Origin: Prado023 sp963788325
GTDB lineage: Bacteria; Actinomycetota; Actinomycetes; S36-B12; CAIYMF01
DNA: 64,000 nt
Reading direction: 5' to 3'
Assembly: GCA_963788325.1 (NCBI GenBank)
Contig: CAWBGJ010000014.1
Coordinates: 62,001 to 126,000 of the forward strand
Shown: one piece after another, positions 56,781-64,000 of the stretch
How the letters are laid out: each line of letters begins with the position of its first letter
Position numbering within the stretch: position 1 is the stretch's first letter
Notes under the pieces: model-generated
Databases searched by the model: none
Seen by the model: the letters and a program-made list of their open reading frames with translations, nothing else
What the model was told of the DNA's origin: nothing
Translations under genes and position numbers: made by a program

Positions 56781-58274
56781 ATGAGCATCCTCGCCCTCGA
56801 CGCCGGGACGACCGGCGTCACCGCACTGCTGGTGTCCACCGACCTGAAGATCATCGCCCGGGGGTACCGCGAGTTCCCGCAGCACTTCCCCGCCGATGGC
56901 TGGGTCGAGCATGACCCGGGCGAGATCTGGGCCGCGACGTTGGACGCCACCGGCGACCTGCTCGCCAGCGCGGCCGCCCAGGCCGACCCCCCGACCGCGG
57001 TGGGGATCACCAACCAGCGTGAGACGATCTGCTTCTGGGACCGCGAGACGATGGGCGCCCCTCGCCGGGCGATCGTGTGGCAGGACCGTCGTACCGCCGG
57101 CATCTGCGCCAGCCTGCGCGAGGCGGGCCACGAACCGCTGATCCAACGGTTGACCGGCCTGCGGCTGGACCCGTACTTCTCCGGCACGAAGCTCGTCTGG
57201 GTGCGCACGCAGGACCCCCAGACCTGGCGGCGCATCACCGCGGGCGAGGTTGCGGTGGGCACCGTGGACTCCTACCTGGTGGCCCGGCTCACCCGTGGCC
57301 TGCACCACGTGACCGACCCGTCGAACGCCTCGCGAACCCTGCTCTATGACCTGAACACCGGCGACTGGAGCCCGGAGTTGCTCGACCTGTTCGGGGTGCC
57401 ACGCGACGCCCTGCCGGCCATCGTGGACTCCTACGGCGTGCTCGGGCACACCGATCCGACGTGCTTCCTGGGCCTCGAGTTGCCGATCTCAGCGATCCTC
57501 GGCGACCAGCAGGCTGCCCTGTTCGGTCAGGGCTGCTTCGAGGTCGGGTCGAGCAAGTGCACCTACGGCACCGGCTCGTTCGTCCTGGTCAACACCGGCG
57601 AGCAGATCGTCGGATCGCACAACGGACTGCTGACCACCGTGGCCTGGCAGCATCCCGGTGGCCGGCGCGAGTACGCGCTGGAGGGCGCGGTGTTCGTCAC
57701 CGGGGCGGCGGTGCAGTGGTTGCGCGACGGGCTGGGCATCATCGAGTCAGCCGCCGAGACCGAGGAGCTGGCCCGCAGCGTGCCCGACTCCGGTGGCGTG
57801 GTGTTCGTCCCTGCCCTGACCGGGCTCGGGGCGCCGGACTGGGACCCGTATGCCCGCGGGTCCATCCTGGGGATCACCCGAGGGACCACCCGGGCACACC
57901 TGGTGCGCGCCACCCTGGAGGCCATCGCCTTCGAGGTGCGCGACGTCGTGGACCTCATGACCAGGGAGGCTGGTCTCACGCTCCCGGAGCTCTCGGTTGA
58001 CGGCGGAGCCGCCGTCAACGGGTTCCTCTGCCAGGTGCAGGCCAACGAGCTCGGCGTGCCCGTGCGGGTCTCCGCGGAGTTGCAGGCCACCGGGCTCGGC
58101 GCGGGCATCGCCGCGGGGCTGGGCACCGGGCTCTGGGCCAGCGCCCAGGAGCTTGGCGACCGGTTGCGCGAATCAGCTGAGGCTCGATATGAGCCGCGCG
58201 CACATGACCCAGGCGCCCATCGCAGGTGGCGCGTGGCTGTGGAGCGATCCAAGGGATGGGCCCAGCTGGGCTAG
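56781..58274 (+). CDS. glpK: Glycerol kinase (FGGY family)
   Basis: ATP-dependent kinase that makes sn-glycerol 3-phosphate. The 497-residue product has DAGTTGVTALL, GITNQRETICFWDRET, AIVWQDRRTAG, FSGTKLVWV, the SNASRTLLYDL segment, GDQQAALFGQGCFE and GTGSFVLVNTG, all glycerol-kinase signatures; the C-terminal Gly-rich motif VDGGAAVNGFLCQ is kept. The usual TDxSNASR appears as TDPSNASR. It stands alone on the plus strand without glpF or glpD nearby. The C-terminal ~25 residues are Arg-rich and less conserved. Confidence 0.92.
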   Translation: MSILALDAGTTGVTALLVSTDLKIIARGYREFPQHFPADGWVEHDPGEIWAATLDATGDLLASAAAQADPPTAVGITNQRETICFWDRETMGAPRRAIVWQDRRTAGICASLREAGHEPLIQRLTGLRLDPYFSGTKLVWVRTQDPQTWRRITAGEVAVGTVDSYLVARLTRGLHHVTDPSNASRTLLYDLNTGDWSPELLDLFGVPRDALPAIVDSYGVLGHTDPTCFLGLELPISAILGDQQAALFGQGCFEVGSSKCTYGTGSFVLVNTGEQIVGSHNGLLTTVAWQHPGGRREYALEGAVFVTGAAVQWLRDGLGIIESAAETEELARSVPDSGGVVFVPALTGLGAPDWDPYARGSILGITRGTTRAHLVRATLEAIAFEVRDVVDLMTREAGLTLPELSVDGGAAVNGFLCQVQANELGVPVRVSAELQATGLGAGIAAGLGTGLWASAQELGDRLRESAEARYEPRAHDPGAHRRWRVAVERSKGWAQLG

Positions 58275-58315
58275 CCGTGCGGCCCCGAGGACTGGCTGCC
58301 ATTGAGGGCAACCGC

Positions 58316-58355
58316 CCGTCAGGCCAACGTCCGTCAGGCCAGCGTCCGTCAGGCC
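58316..58355. repeat. Three 15-bp tandem repeats between glpK and plsC
   Basis: CCGTCAGGCC is repeated at 58316-58325, 58331-58340 and 58346-58355, a 15-bp period with a 5-base variable part. The stop codon of the minus-strand plsC gene lies within the last copy. The convergent gap has no terminator hairpin. Confidence 0.6.
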
Positions 58356-59098
58356 GGCTGCACGTCGGCGGCGGCGTCGACCTGCGCGATCCGGTCGCGG
58401 GTGGGTGTCGAACTGCCGTACGTGGCGATCATGTCCTTGGCCTGGTTGGCGTAGATGTCGACGTACTCCTGGCCGGAGAGCTCCATCAGCTCGTACATGA
58501 TCTCGTCGGTCATGCTACGCAGCACGAACCGGTCATCCTGCATCCCGGCGTAGCGGGAGAAGTCCAGCGGGGCACCGATCCTGATCGTCAGCGGGTAGAG
58601 GTTCGGGATCTTCTGCCCGGTCGGCTGGATCTTGTCGGTCCCGATCATGGCCACCGGGATCACCGGGGCGGGAGCAGCCAGGGCCATCCGGGCCGGACCG
58701 GTGCGCCCGCGGTAGAGCCGGCCGTCTGGGGATCGGGTCCCCTCCGGGTAGATCCCCAGCAGATCACCCTGGCGCAGGACGCGGACCCCTGTGTCGATCG
58801 CAGCCATGCTGGCCCGCCCGCCGGATCGATCGATCGGCACCTGTCCGACGCCTGAGAAGAACTGCTTGGTCAGCCACCCCTTGACCCCGGGTCCGTCGAA
58901 GTAATCGCTCTTGGCCAGGAACGTGATCTGACGGTCGACGACCAGCGGCAGGAAGAACGAGTCTGAGAACGACAGGTGGTTGCTGGCCAGGATGGCTGGA
59001 CCGTCAGCGGGGATGTGCTCGATCCCCTCCACGGTGGGGGTGTACAGGGCCTTGAGCGGTGGACCGATGACCACATGCTTCATCAGCGAGTAGAGCAT
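58349..59098 (-). CDS. plsC: 1-acyl-sn-glycerol-3-phosphate acyltransferase family protein (PlsC)
   Basis: Membrane-associated acyltransferase of phospholipid synthesis. The 249-residue product has an N-terminal hydrophobic region, the catalytic NHLSFSD (NHx4D, about 40-46), block II with FLAKSDYF, the PGVKGWLTKQFF segment, block III YPEGTRSPDGRLYRGRTG (about 117-134) and VIPVAMIGTDKI. The ATG at 59098 is chosen because GGGAGG lies 7 bases upstream and the conserved N-terminus starts there. It is syntenic with mycobacterial Rv2182c. The C-terminal 60 residues are variable. Confidence 0.91.
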   Translation of the reverse strand: MLYSLMKHVVIGPPLKALYTPTVEGIEHIPADGPAILASNHLSFSDSFFLPLVVDRQITFLAKSDYFDGPGVKGWLTKQFFSGVGQVPIDRSGGRASMAAIDTGVRVLRQGDLLGIYPEGTRSPDGRLYRGRTGPARMALAAPAPVIPVAMIGTDKIQPTGQKIPNLYPLTIRIGAPLDFSRYAGMQDDRFVLRSMTDEIMYELMELSGQEYVDIYANQAKDMIATYGSSTPTRDRIAQVDAAADVQPA

Positions 59099-59227
59099 CG
59101 GTGGTCCTCCCTTGGCCAAGGACACGGTAGGGGACCGCACCCAGCACGGGCAACGCGAACGGTCCGCGTCGGGCACCTATGTGCGACGATGGCGCTCACG
59201 CCCGAACGACCCGCACAGGAGATCCGG

Positions 59228-59275
59228 ATGTCCCCCTGCGCCCCAGTGCCGCCCGGCGAGGTGGCCCATGGCTGA
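59228..59275 (+). CDS. 15-codon upstream reading frame
   Basis: An ATG at 59228, with AGGAG and a 6-base spacer, encodes MSPCAPVPPGEVAHG and stops (TGA at 59273-59275) inside the next gene, whose ATG at 59268 lies within it in another frame. It is either a translated coupling leader for that gene or a chance frame. The downstream gene has its own weak GGCGAGG site inside this frame. Confidence 0.35.
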   Translation: MSPCAPVPPGEVAHG

Positions 59276-59855
59276 GCGCCCCGAGCGCCAGGAGGACTTC
59301 GACGCAGCGTGGGCACGTATCGTTGCCGACCTCACCCAGGAGCCTGCTGGCGGATCGTCCGATGGTGAGTCGCAGGCATCAGGTCCCACCGCGCGCGACG
59401 GTCTGGGGACCGGCGAGTCCCCTGGCGCCGGGACCGCGGCGCCCGCTGGGGACGTGCCCGGCCCCGGGGCGCCCTTGCAGCCACCCCCGACGGAACCCGA
59501 CGAGGGCCTGGCCCGGCTGTTCGAACCCCTTCGACGGGCGCGGGCCGAACCGCCGCGGCCCCCGGCGGACGCACCGCAGGCACCGGACGCCTTCGTGGAC
59601 AACTGGGAGGACGAGGGCCACTTCACACCTCCCGAGCCACCCGAGCTGCCTGCTGGGACACCGGTCTCGCGACTGGCCTGGGCGGCGATGGTCGGCGGGC
59701 CGGTGGTGCTCCTGCTCATCACGCTGACGGGGTGGGATCCGCCGCGGATCGTCGGCATCAGCGCCGGGCTGGCCTTCTTGGCTGGCTTCGCCACGCTCGT
59801 CTGGCTGCTGCCGGAGTCGCGCGAGGATGGGTGGGACGACGGGGCACGGCTGTAG
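59268..59855 (+). CDS. Hypothetical membrane protein with acidic, Pro-rich N-terminus
   Basis: The 195-residue product has a polar, Asp/Glu/Pro/Gly-rich N-terminal region (about 1-125) containing RQEDFDAAWARIVADL, and two hydrophobic segments (about 137-155 and 160-180), ending in an acidic tail. The initial motif resembles other actinobacterial proteins of this locus, but I do not recognise a family. The ATG at 59268 follows GGCGAGGTGG. It converges with the small Cys-motif gene 25 bp downstream. Confidence 0.7.
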   Translation: MAERPERQEDFDAAWARIVADLTQEPAGGSSDGESQASGPTARDGLGTGESPGAGTAAPAGDVPGPGAPLQPPPTEPDEGLARLFEPLRRARAEPPRPPADAPQAPDAFVDNWEDEGHFTPPEPPELPAGTPVSRLAWAAMVGGPVVLLLITLTGWDPPRIVGISAGLAFLAGFATLVWLLPESREDGWDDGARL

Positions 59856-59880
59856 ACCTCGGTCACCCGCGGGGCGCGCG

Positions 59881-60297
59881 CTAGCTGTCGTCGTCGTCCA
59901 CGCCGTCGGCGAGGTCGTCTTCCGCGGCGTCCACGGCGTCCACGCCCCGATCGGCCTCGGAATCCCCTGGCTCGCTTGATGACTTCGTGTCCATAGATCC
60001 GTCCGGTTCGGTCTCGGCACGGTGCCCGGTCACGAACGATCGGTTCTCCGCGGCCGCGGCCAGGGCCGAGCCGAGCCCGAGGACGATGCTGCGCGCCACC
60101 TCGGTGAAGTCGGCGATCACCTGGGGGTTCACCTGGTCCACCGTGGCTGCGGCCTGGCAGATCGGGCAGGAGTCGCACACGGACTGCGGAACGGTCGGGC
60201 GCACCGGACCCTCGGAGTCATTGGGCAGGAGCAGGCCGGCCGAATCGGCCCAGGAGCGCACGGCTTCCCAGAACGAGGCGGACTCCGAGGGGGCCAT
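59881..60297 (-). CDS. Small protein with CxxCxxC motif
   Basis: The 138-residue product has a helical N-terminus (SFWEAVRSWADSAGLLLP), then CDSCPICQAAA, a C-x2-C-x2-C cluster that may bind metal, a helical segment (NPQVIADFTEVARSIVLGLGS), and a long acidic tail rich in Asp, Ala and Val. Proteins of this type occur next to SRPBCC genes in other actinobacteria, but the function is unknown. The ATG overlaps the SRPBCC stop by one base (TGATG), so both genes are one unit. Confidence 0.72.
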   Translation of the reverse strand: MAPSESASFWEAVRSWADSAGLLLPNDSEGPVRPTVPQSVCDSCPICQAAATVDQVNPQVIADFTEVARSIVLGLGSALAAAAENRSFVTGHRAETEPDGSMDTKSSSEPGDSEADRGVDAVDAAEDDLADGVDDDDS

Positions 60298-60728
60298 CAG
60301 TCCTCAGCCCGCCGTTTGAGCCCCTTGAGGGCTGCGTCAATGATCACCTTCTCGCCGCGCCGGCGCAGCATGCTCACGACGGGGACCGCCAGCTCCACGG
60401 CCAACCGGTACTCCACCGAGGTCGTGCCGTCGCCGAGGTCGGTGCAGACATAGGTTCCGTGCAGGTCATGGAGCTTGTCGCCCTTGGTCAGGTGCCAGGA
60501 GACCTCGGTGTCGGCCCACTCGTAGGCCACGGTGTAGCTGTCCTTGATCATCCCGAGGTTGCCGTGGAAGGTCGCCGAGTCCGGTCGACCGGACTCCAGC
60601 ACCCCGTCGGCGGTGGCGGAGTCGACCCCGGAGATCCATTCGGGGTAACTCTCCACGTCGGCAATGATGTCCATGATCTCGTCGGGACCCGCGCTGATGA
60701 CGATGCTGGAATGGGTAGATTCGGCCAC
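60297..60728 (-). CDS. SRPBCC-family protein (polyketide cyclase/lipid-binding fold)
   Basis: The 143-residue product has THSSIVISAGPDEIMDIIADVESYPEWISGV, the opening of the START/Bet v1-like (SRPBCC) fold, followed by YEWADTEVSWHLTKGD and a C-terminal amphipathic helix with RRRGEKVIIDAALKGL. It probably binds a lipid or hydrophobic ligand. The GTG start has TAGCCT 6 bases upstream as a leaderless -10 box. It precedes the Cys-motif gene in an operon. It is syntenic with mycobacterial Rv2185c. Confidence 0.85.
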   Translation of the reverse strand: MAESTHSSIVISAGPDEIMDIIADVESYPEWISGVDSATADGVLESGRPDSATFHGNLGMIKDSYTVAYEWADTEVSWHLTKGDKLHDLHGTYVCTDLGDGTTSVEYRLAVELAVPVVSMLRRRGEKVIIDAALKGLKRRAED

Positions 60729-60734
60729 ATCCGC

Positions 60735-60740
60735 AGGCTA
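60735..60740 (-). promoter_or_regulatory. Leaderless -10 box of the SRPBCC operon
   Basis: TAGCCT on the minus strand ends 6 bases before the GTG start at 60728. No Shine-Dalgarno sequence precedes that start. Confidence 0.45.
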
Positions 60741-60808
60741 GCCGGTTTGGCGACCGAGCGCGGCCCCGGCGCGGTAACGTGACGGCGTCTCGGGGCGGAG
60801 GGGTGGAA

Positions 60809-61474
60809 GTGGTGGCAACGACACAGCCCTCGCTGGTGGGTGCGGCTGTGGTCGTGGCCGAGGCCCATCACCTGCTGCGCCACGGCCTGACCCACGTCCT
60901 GACCTCGGCGGGGGTGATCGTCACGGCGGTCCACGACGCCGACGGGGCCCTGCGCGCCGCCGGCGAGCGGGAGATCGCCGCGCTGATGGTCAACCTGGAT
61001 CTCACGGGTAGCGAACGGGGTCACGTGGTGGCCATCGCTCGGGATCGGTGGCCCGCGCTGGCCATCGTCGCGCTGAGCAGCGAACCTGACCACGGGGCGA
61101 TGCTCGCTGCCATGGATCTGGGTGCCTCGGGCTACATGGCGTGCACCGCCGAGCCCGAACGCTTGCTGATCACGCTGGGCCAGGCCATCGCCGCCCCGGG
61201 CGCCTTCCTGGCCGACGACCTGCTCGCACCTCGCCGGGCGGCCCGCGGCGGACCACGGCTGACCCGGCGTGAGTCCGAGGTGCTCGCCCTGGCCGCGGAG
61301 GGGCTGACCGTCCAGGGCATCTCGGAGCGGCTCTACGTGTCCCCGGCGACCACCCGCTCTCACCTGTCGGGGATCTACCGCAAGCTGGGCGTGACCTCAC
61401 GAAGCCAGGCCGTGCTGACCGCAGAGCGACTCGGCATGCTGCGCGACGTGCGGAGGTTGGTGGGACTCGAATGA
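60809..61474 (+). CDS. LuxR/NarL-family response regulator with atypical receiver
   Basis: The 221-residue product has an N-terminal receiver-like domain and a C-terminal LuxR helix-turn-helix (LTRRESEVLALAAEGLTVQGI, then SATTRSHLSGIYRKLGV). In the receiver the phospho-acceptor Asp is probably kept (MVNLDLTG), but the acidic pair is reduced (VVAEAHH) and the conserved Lys before the last helix is missing (GYMACTAE), so phosphorylation is doubtful. I set the start at GTG 60809 with GGAGG 7 bases upstream; earlier GTG codons are possible. It overlaps the GT87 gene by 4 bp, and no sensor kinase is nearby. Confidence 0.78.
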   Translation: MVATTQPSLVGAAVVVAEAHHLLRHGLTHVLTSAGVIVTAVHDADGALRAAGEREIAALMVNLDLTGSERGHVVAIARDRWPALAIVALSSEPDHGAMLAAMDLGASGYMACTAEPERLLITLGQAIAAPGAFLADDLLAPRRAARGGPRLTRRESEVLALAAEGLTVQGISERLYVSPATTRSHLSGIYRKLGVTSRSQAVLTAERLGMLRDVRRLVGLE

Positions 61475-62664
61475 CCATGAGGCCACCTCGCCAGGCCGTG
61501 GACTGGGCGATCTGGGTGGTACTGCGCCTGCTGCTCCTTGCGATCATCGTCGAGTGGATCCCCTGGCCCGAGCAGGTCAACGACCTGACCATCTACGCCG
61601 GCTGGGTCGACAGTTCGCTGGGGTCGGGTCGGTTCCCCGCTGACGAGATGTGGCAGTACCCGCCGCTCGCCGGACCGGTCTTCGTGCTCGGGGCATGGCT
61701 GCCCGGTGAGCGGTTCGGGTTCGCGGTGCTGTTCCTGGCCTTCGATGCCCTCATCATGGGGATGCTCACCGCTACGTCGCGCCGGACCCAGCGATTCGGC
61801 GGGGTCCGGCTCTGGGCGCTGCTCCCCCTTCTGGTGGGGCCGCTGCTGCTGGCCCGCTTCGACGTGGTGCCGACCGCATTCGCCGTGGCGGCAGTCCTGG
61901 CGGCCGGCCGCCACCCGGCGCTCAGCGGGGCCCTGGCCGCCGCCGGCGCCTGGCTCAAGGTCTGGCCGGTGCTGGTGCTGGCGGCCGTGCGCCGCGGTGA
62001 CCTCCTGCGCGCTGGCCTGGGCGCGGTCGCGGTCAGCGTGGCGATTGCCGGAGCACTCACGGCCACCATGACCGAACCATGGTCCTTCCTGACCGGGCAA
62101 CGTGATCGTGGCCTGCAGATCGAGTCGGTGGCGGCGTGGCCGTTCCTGGTGGCCCGGTTGTTCGGTGCCCAGGTGCACGTGGTCTACCGCTACGGCGCCC
62201 ATGAGGTGGACGCAGCGGGTGTCGAGCTCATGGCCCGCGTGGCCACAGTGGCCACAGTCCTGCTGCTGGGGACGGTGGCGGTGCAACGCCTGCGGGGTGC
62301 GCTGGAGCGGATCCCGGGCCCGGATGTTGCCCTGGCCGCGGTCCTGTTCTCGGTGGTGGGCAGCCGGGTGTTCTCCGGGCAGTACTTCATCTGGTTGCTC
62401 GGCCTGGCCGCCGTGTGCCTGGGCGACCCCACCACGCGGATGCGCCGCACGGTCCTGCTGCTCGTCGGTGCGGCGGCCGCGACGCAGCTGATCTACCCCT
62501 GGCTCTACACCGCCCTGCTGGAGGGCAATCCTGTGGCCGTGCTCGTGCAGACGGCCCGGGTGGGTCTCACCCTGGCCGCGACCGGAACCGCCCTGGCCGT
62601 GCTGCTCGCCGACCGGCCCTCCCCCCTGAACCGACCGACCCTCCCGTCGTGGTTGGACGTGTGA
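61471..62664 (+). CDS. GT87-family membrane mannosyltransferase
   Basis: The 397-residue polytopic protein has about nine membrane segments. DLTIYAGWVDSSLGSGRFPADEMWQYPPL is split between a first-loop Asp motif (NDLTIYAGW) and a QYPPLAGP motif, typical of GT-C family 87 (DUF2029) polyprenol-phosphomannose mannosyltransferases. AWLKVWPVLVLA and SGQYFIWLLG follow. It is syntenic with mycobacterial Rv2181, an alpha-1,2-mannosyltransferase of lipomannan, so a branching role is inferred. Its ATG overlaps the regulator stop by 4 bp; it converges with pimB. Confidence 0.82.
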   Translation: MTMRPPRQAVDWAIWVVLRLLLLAIIVEWIPWPEQVNDLTIYAGWVDSSLGSGRFPADEMWQYPPLAGPVFVLGAWLPGERFGFAVLFLAFDALIMGMLTATSRRTQRFGGVRLWALLPLLVGPLLLARFDVVPTAFAVAAVLAAGRHPALSGALAAAGAWLKVWPVLVLAAVRRGDLLRAGLGAVAVSVAIAGALTATMTEPWSFLTGQRDRGLQIESVAAWPFLVARLFGAQVHVVYRYGAHEVDAAGVELMARVATVATVLLLGTVAVQRLRGALERIPGPDVALAAVLFSVVGSRVFSGQYFIWLLGLAAVCLGDPTTRMRRTVLLLVGAAAATQLIYPWLYTALLEGNPVAVLVQTARVGLTLAATGTALAVLLADRPSPLNRPTLPSWLDV

Positions 62665-62744
62665 CCCCACTCGAACGCTTTCGATCCCGCTCAACCCCGC
62701 GGGGCCCCGGTGGGCGTCTGCCGGCACCCCGGCGGAGCGTGGTG

Positions 62745-63908
62745 TCATTCGGGCGCGCTCACCTCGTCGGGGTCGCGACCATCGAGCATGATCCGCAGCC
62801 GATCCGCGGAGTGCTCCCACGTCCAGGACGACTCCACCCACTGACGCCCCGCCGCACCGAGGCGCGCGGCGAGTTCGCGATCGCCTAGCAGCTGGCTGAC
62901 CCGAGCCACCAGGGCGTCCTGGTCGTGGCCGCCCACGATGAAGCCCGTCTCACCGTCGCGGACCGCGTCCGGGGCCCCACCCGAGTCCCCGGACACGACC
63001 GGCAGGCCAGTCGCCGACGCCTCGAGGTAGACGATCCCCAGGCCCTCGACATCCCAACCTCGCTGCCTGGTGCGGCACGGCATCGCGAACACGTCCCCGG
63101 CGGCGTAGTGGGCCGGGAGCTCGGACCAGGGCACTCCCCCGGTGATCACCACGTCGCGCTCGAGACCGTGCTCGACCACCAGCCCGGCGAGGTCCTTGCG
63201 GTAGGGGCCACCCCCCACGATGAGCAGGGCCACGTCCTGACCGGCAGCGCGCTGGATCCGCGGCAGAGCCCTGATCAGCGAGTCCTGTCCCTTGCGCGGC
63301 ATGAGCCGGGACACGCACACGACCACGGGCCGCTGCGCCAGGCCGTGCCGCGCCCGGATCTCCTTGCCCTCGCCGACGCGATCAGGGTGGAACGTGTCCG
63401 CATCCACCCCGGGGACGAGCTGGCGCATCCGGCTGGCCGCCGCGGGGGTCAACGCCGAGGCGATCCGCTCGCGGGTGTAGCCGCCGAGGTAGGTGACCCG
63501 GTCCAGCTGCTGGCCGATCCGGCGCAGCATCTGGCGCGAACCGGGCGTCCTGGCCCACGCAGCCTCGTGCCCGTGGGTCATCCCCACGCTGGTGTGGACC
63601 CCCACCTGCGCCAACGGTCCCGCGAGCAGTCCCAGGGGTGCCGCTGCCCCAAACACCACCCGGTCGCATCTTTCGGCCACGGCGATCTCGCGCGCCCGGC
63701 GCAGCACCATGGGCTCGGGCAGCATCAGCGACGTCCGATGGCGGACCACGGGGAACGGCTGCTGCGCATCGAAGGCCGCGTCGCCCTTCCACTTCGGGGC
63801 GTACACGACCACGGACCCCTCCGGCTGGCGGGCCAGAACTCCGTGCACGAAGGCCTGGATCCCACCGGCGCGCGGCGGGAAGTCGTTGGTCACGCACAGG
63901 ACGCGCAT
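62745..63908 (-). CDS. pimB: Phosphatidylinositol monomannoside mannosyltransferase PimB
   Basis: GDP-mannose-dependent GT4 enzyme that adds the second alpha-1,6-mannose to phosphatidylinositol mannoside on the cytoplasmic face. The 387-residue product begins RVLCVTNDFPPRAGGIQ, has GMTHGHEAAWARTPG, VVCVSRLMPRKGQDSLIRAL with donor-binding Arg and Lys, and the E-x7-E motif in VEGLGIVYLEASATGLP. I chose the ATG at 63908, as in homologues; an upstream GTG is 6 codons away. It complements the two GT-C mannosyltransferase genes in the window (42950 and 61471). Confidence 0.9.
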   Translation of the reverse strand: MRVLCVTNDFPPRAGGIQAFVHGVLARQPEGSVVVYAPKWKGDAAFDAQQPFPVVRHRTSLMLPEPMVLRRAREIAVAERCDRVVFGAAAPLGLLAGPLAQVGVHTSVGMTHGHEAAWARTPGSRQMLRRIGQQLDRVTYLGGYTRERIASALTPAAASRMRQLVPGVDADTFHPDRVGEGKEIRARHGLAQRPVVVCVSRLMPRKGQDSLIRALPRIQRAAGQDVALLIVGGGPYRKDLAGLVVEHGLERDVVITGGVPWSELPAHYAAGDVFAMPCRTRQRGWDVEGLGIVYLEASATGLPVVSGDSGGAPDAVRDGETGFIVGGHDQDALVARVSQLLGDRELAARLGAAGRQWVESSWTWEHSADRLRIMLDGRDPDEVSAPE

Positions 63909-64000
63909 GGGCACATCTTGGCCCACAGACGACCATGACGACGCCCCTCAGGCGCTCGCAGCACCTGGCCGGCGCCCGGCCACCCCGGGCTGACCCCTGC
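63909..64000. other. Right-edge non-coding stretch
   Basis: These last 92 bases lie upstream of pimB on the minus strand. They hold GC-rich DNA with no recognisable gene, promoter or repeat. Confidence 0.4.

Noticed and set aside
62665..62744. Terminator hairpin between the GT87 gene and pimB
   Set aside because: The gap has overlapping short GC palindromes (CCCCGCGGGG, GGGGCCCC) but no single stable stem with a T-tract that can be supported.
1..64000. tRNA or rRNA genes, CRISPR arrays, insertion sequences, prophage genes
   Set aside because: None was recognised by reading the sequence and translations; a covariance-model search for tRNAs was not possible here.

Overview
The window is GC-rich chromosomal DNA from an actinomycete (Actinomycetota). 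The evidence is a complete dcw (division and cell wall) cluster with mraZ and an actinobacterial-type FtsI, a MurE with the DNPR motif of meso-diaminopimelate-type cell walls, a class II DAHP synthase, PimB and GT-C mannosyltransferases for phosphatidylinositol mannosides and lipomannan, a PASTA-domain Ser/Thr kinase, DnaE2, and several DUF families typical of the phylum (DUF3040, DUF6325, DUF6504). From memory, the gene order follows the Mycobacterium tuberculosis Rv2150c-Rv2188c region and the Streptomyces SCO2077-SCO2132 region, with carotenoid genes interspersed. No rRNA, tRNA, prophage, insertion sequence or CRISPR array was seen. I could not assign a genus.

Layout. Positions 1-333 are the intergenic region upstream of a presumed ftsZ beyond the left edge; they carry an unusual five-copy, 11-bp-phased GGGGA array. 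From 334 to 14633 on the minus strand runs an almost gapless operon, mraZ-(29-codon membrane peptide)-rsmH-ftsL-like-ftsI-murE-murF-mraY-murD-ftsW-murG-murC-ftsQ, most junctions being 4-bp start/stop overlaps. A decayed Na+/H+ antiporter (14850-15578) and a MaoC-type hydratase follow. From 16311 to 22047 on the plus strand lie a MoxR ATPase / DUF58 / transglutaminase operon and an esterase. DUF3040 and dinB (22062-23912) lead into a DNA-damage mutagenesis operon, DUF6504-HEPN-dnaE2 (24069-28898), preceded by a perfect LexA/SOS box at 29039-29056.

From 29 to 49 kb the window holds two interleaved carotenoid groups. The first has a CrtA-like monooxygenase, CruF-like and CruG-like proteins and a CrtD-like desaturase. 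The second has GGPP synthase, CrtI, CrtB and a split CrtYc/CrtYd cyclase with an FAD reductase. Together they predict a cyclised, hydroxylated, probably glycosylated C40 pigment. Between them sit a K+/H+ antiporter, a CDP-alcohol phosphatidyltransferase, a SIMPL protein, metF, a DUF6325/SHOCT pair, a GT-C mannosyltransferase and a barnase/barstar-like pair (RNase lipoprotein plus inhibitor).

From 48.7 kb to the end are a PASTA kinase, a DMT exporter, threonine aldolase, a lipoprotein, DAHP synthase, a PPi-type phosphofructokinase, glycerol kinase, a PlsC acyltransferase, small conserved proteins, an atypical LuxR-type regulator, a GT87 glycosyltransferase and PimB. A recurrent theme is the leaderless promoter: a TANNNT -10 box 6-8 bases before the start codon, seen at about ten genes. 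Terminators with U-tracts were not found.
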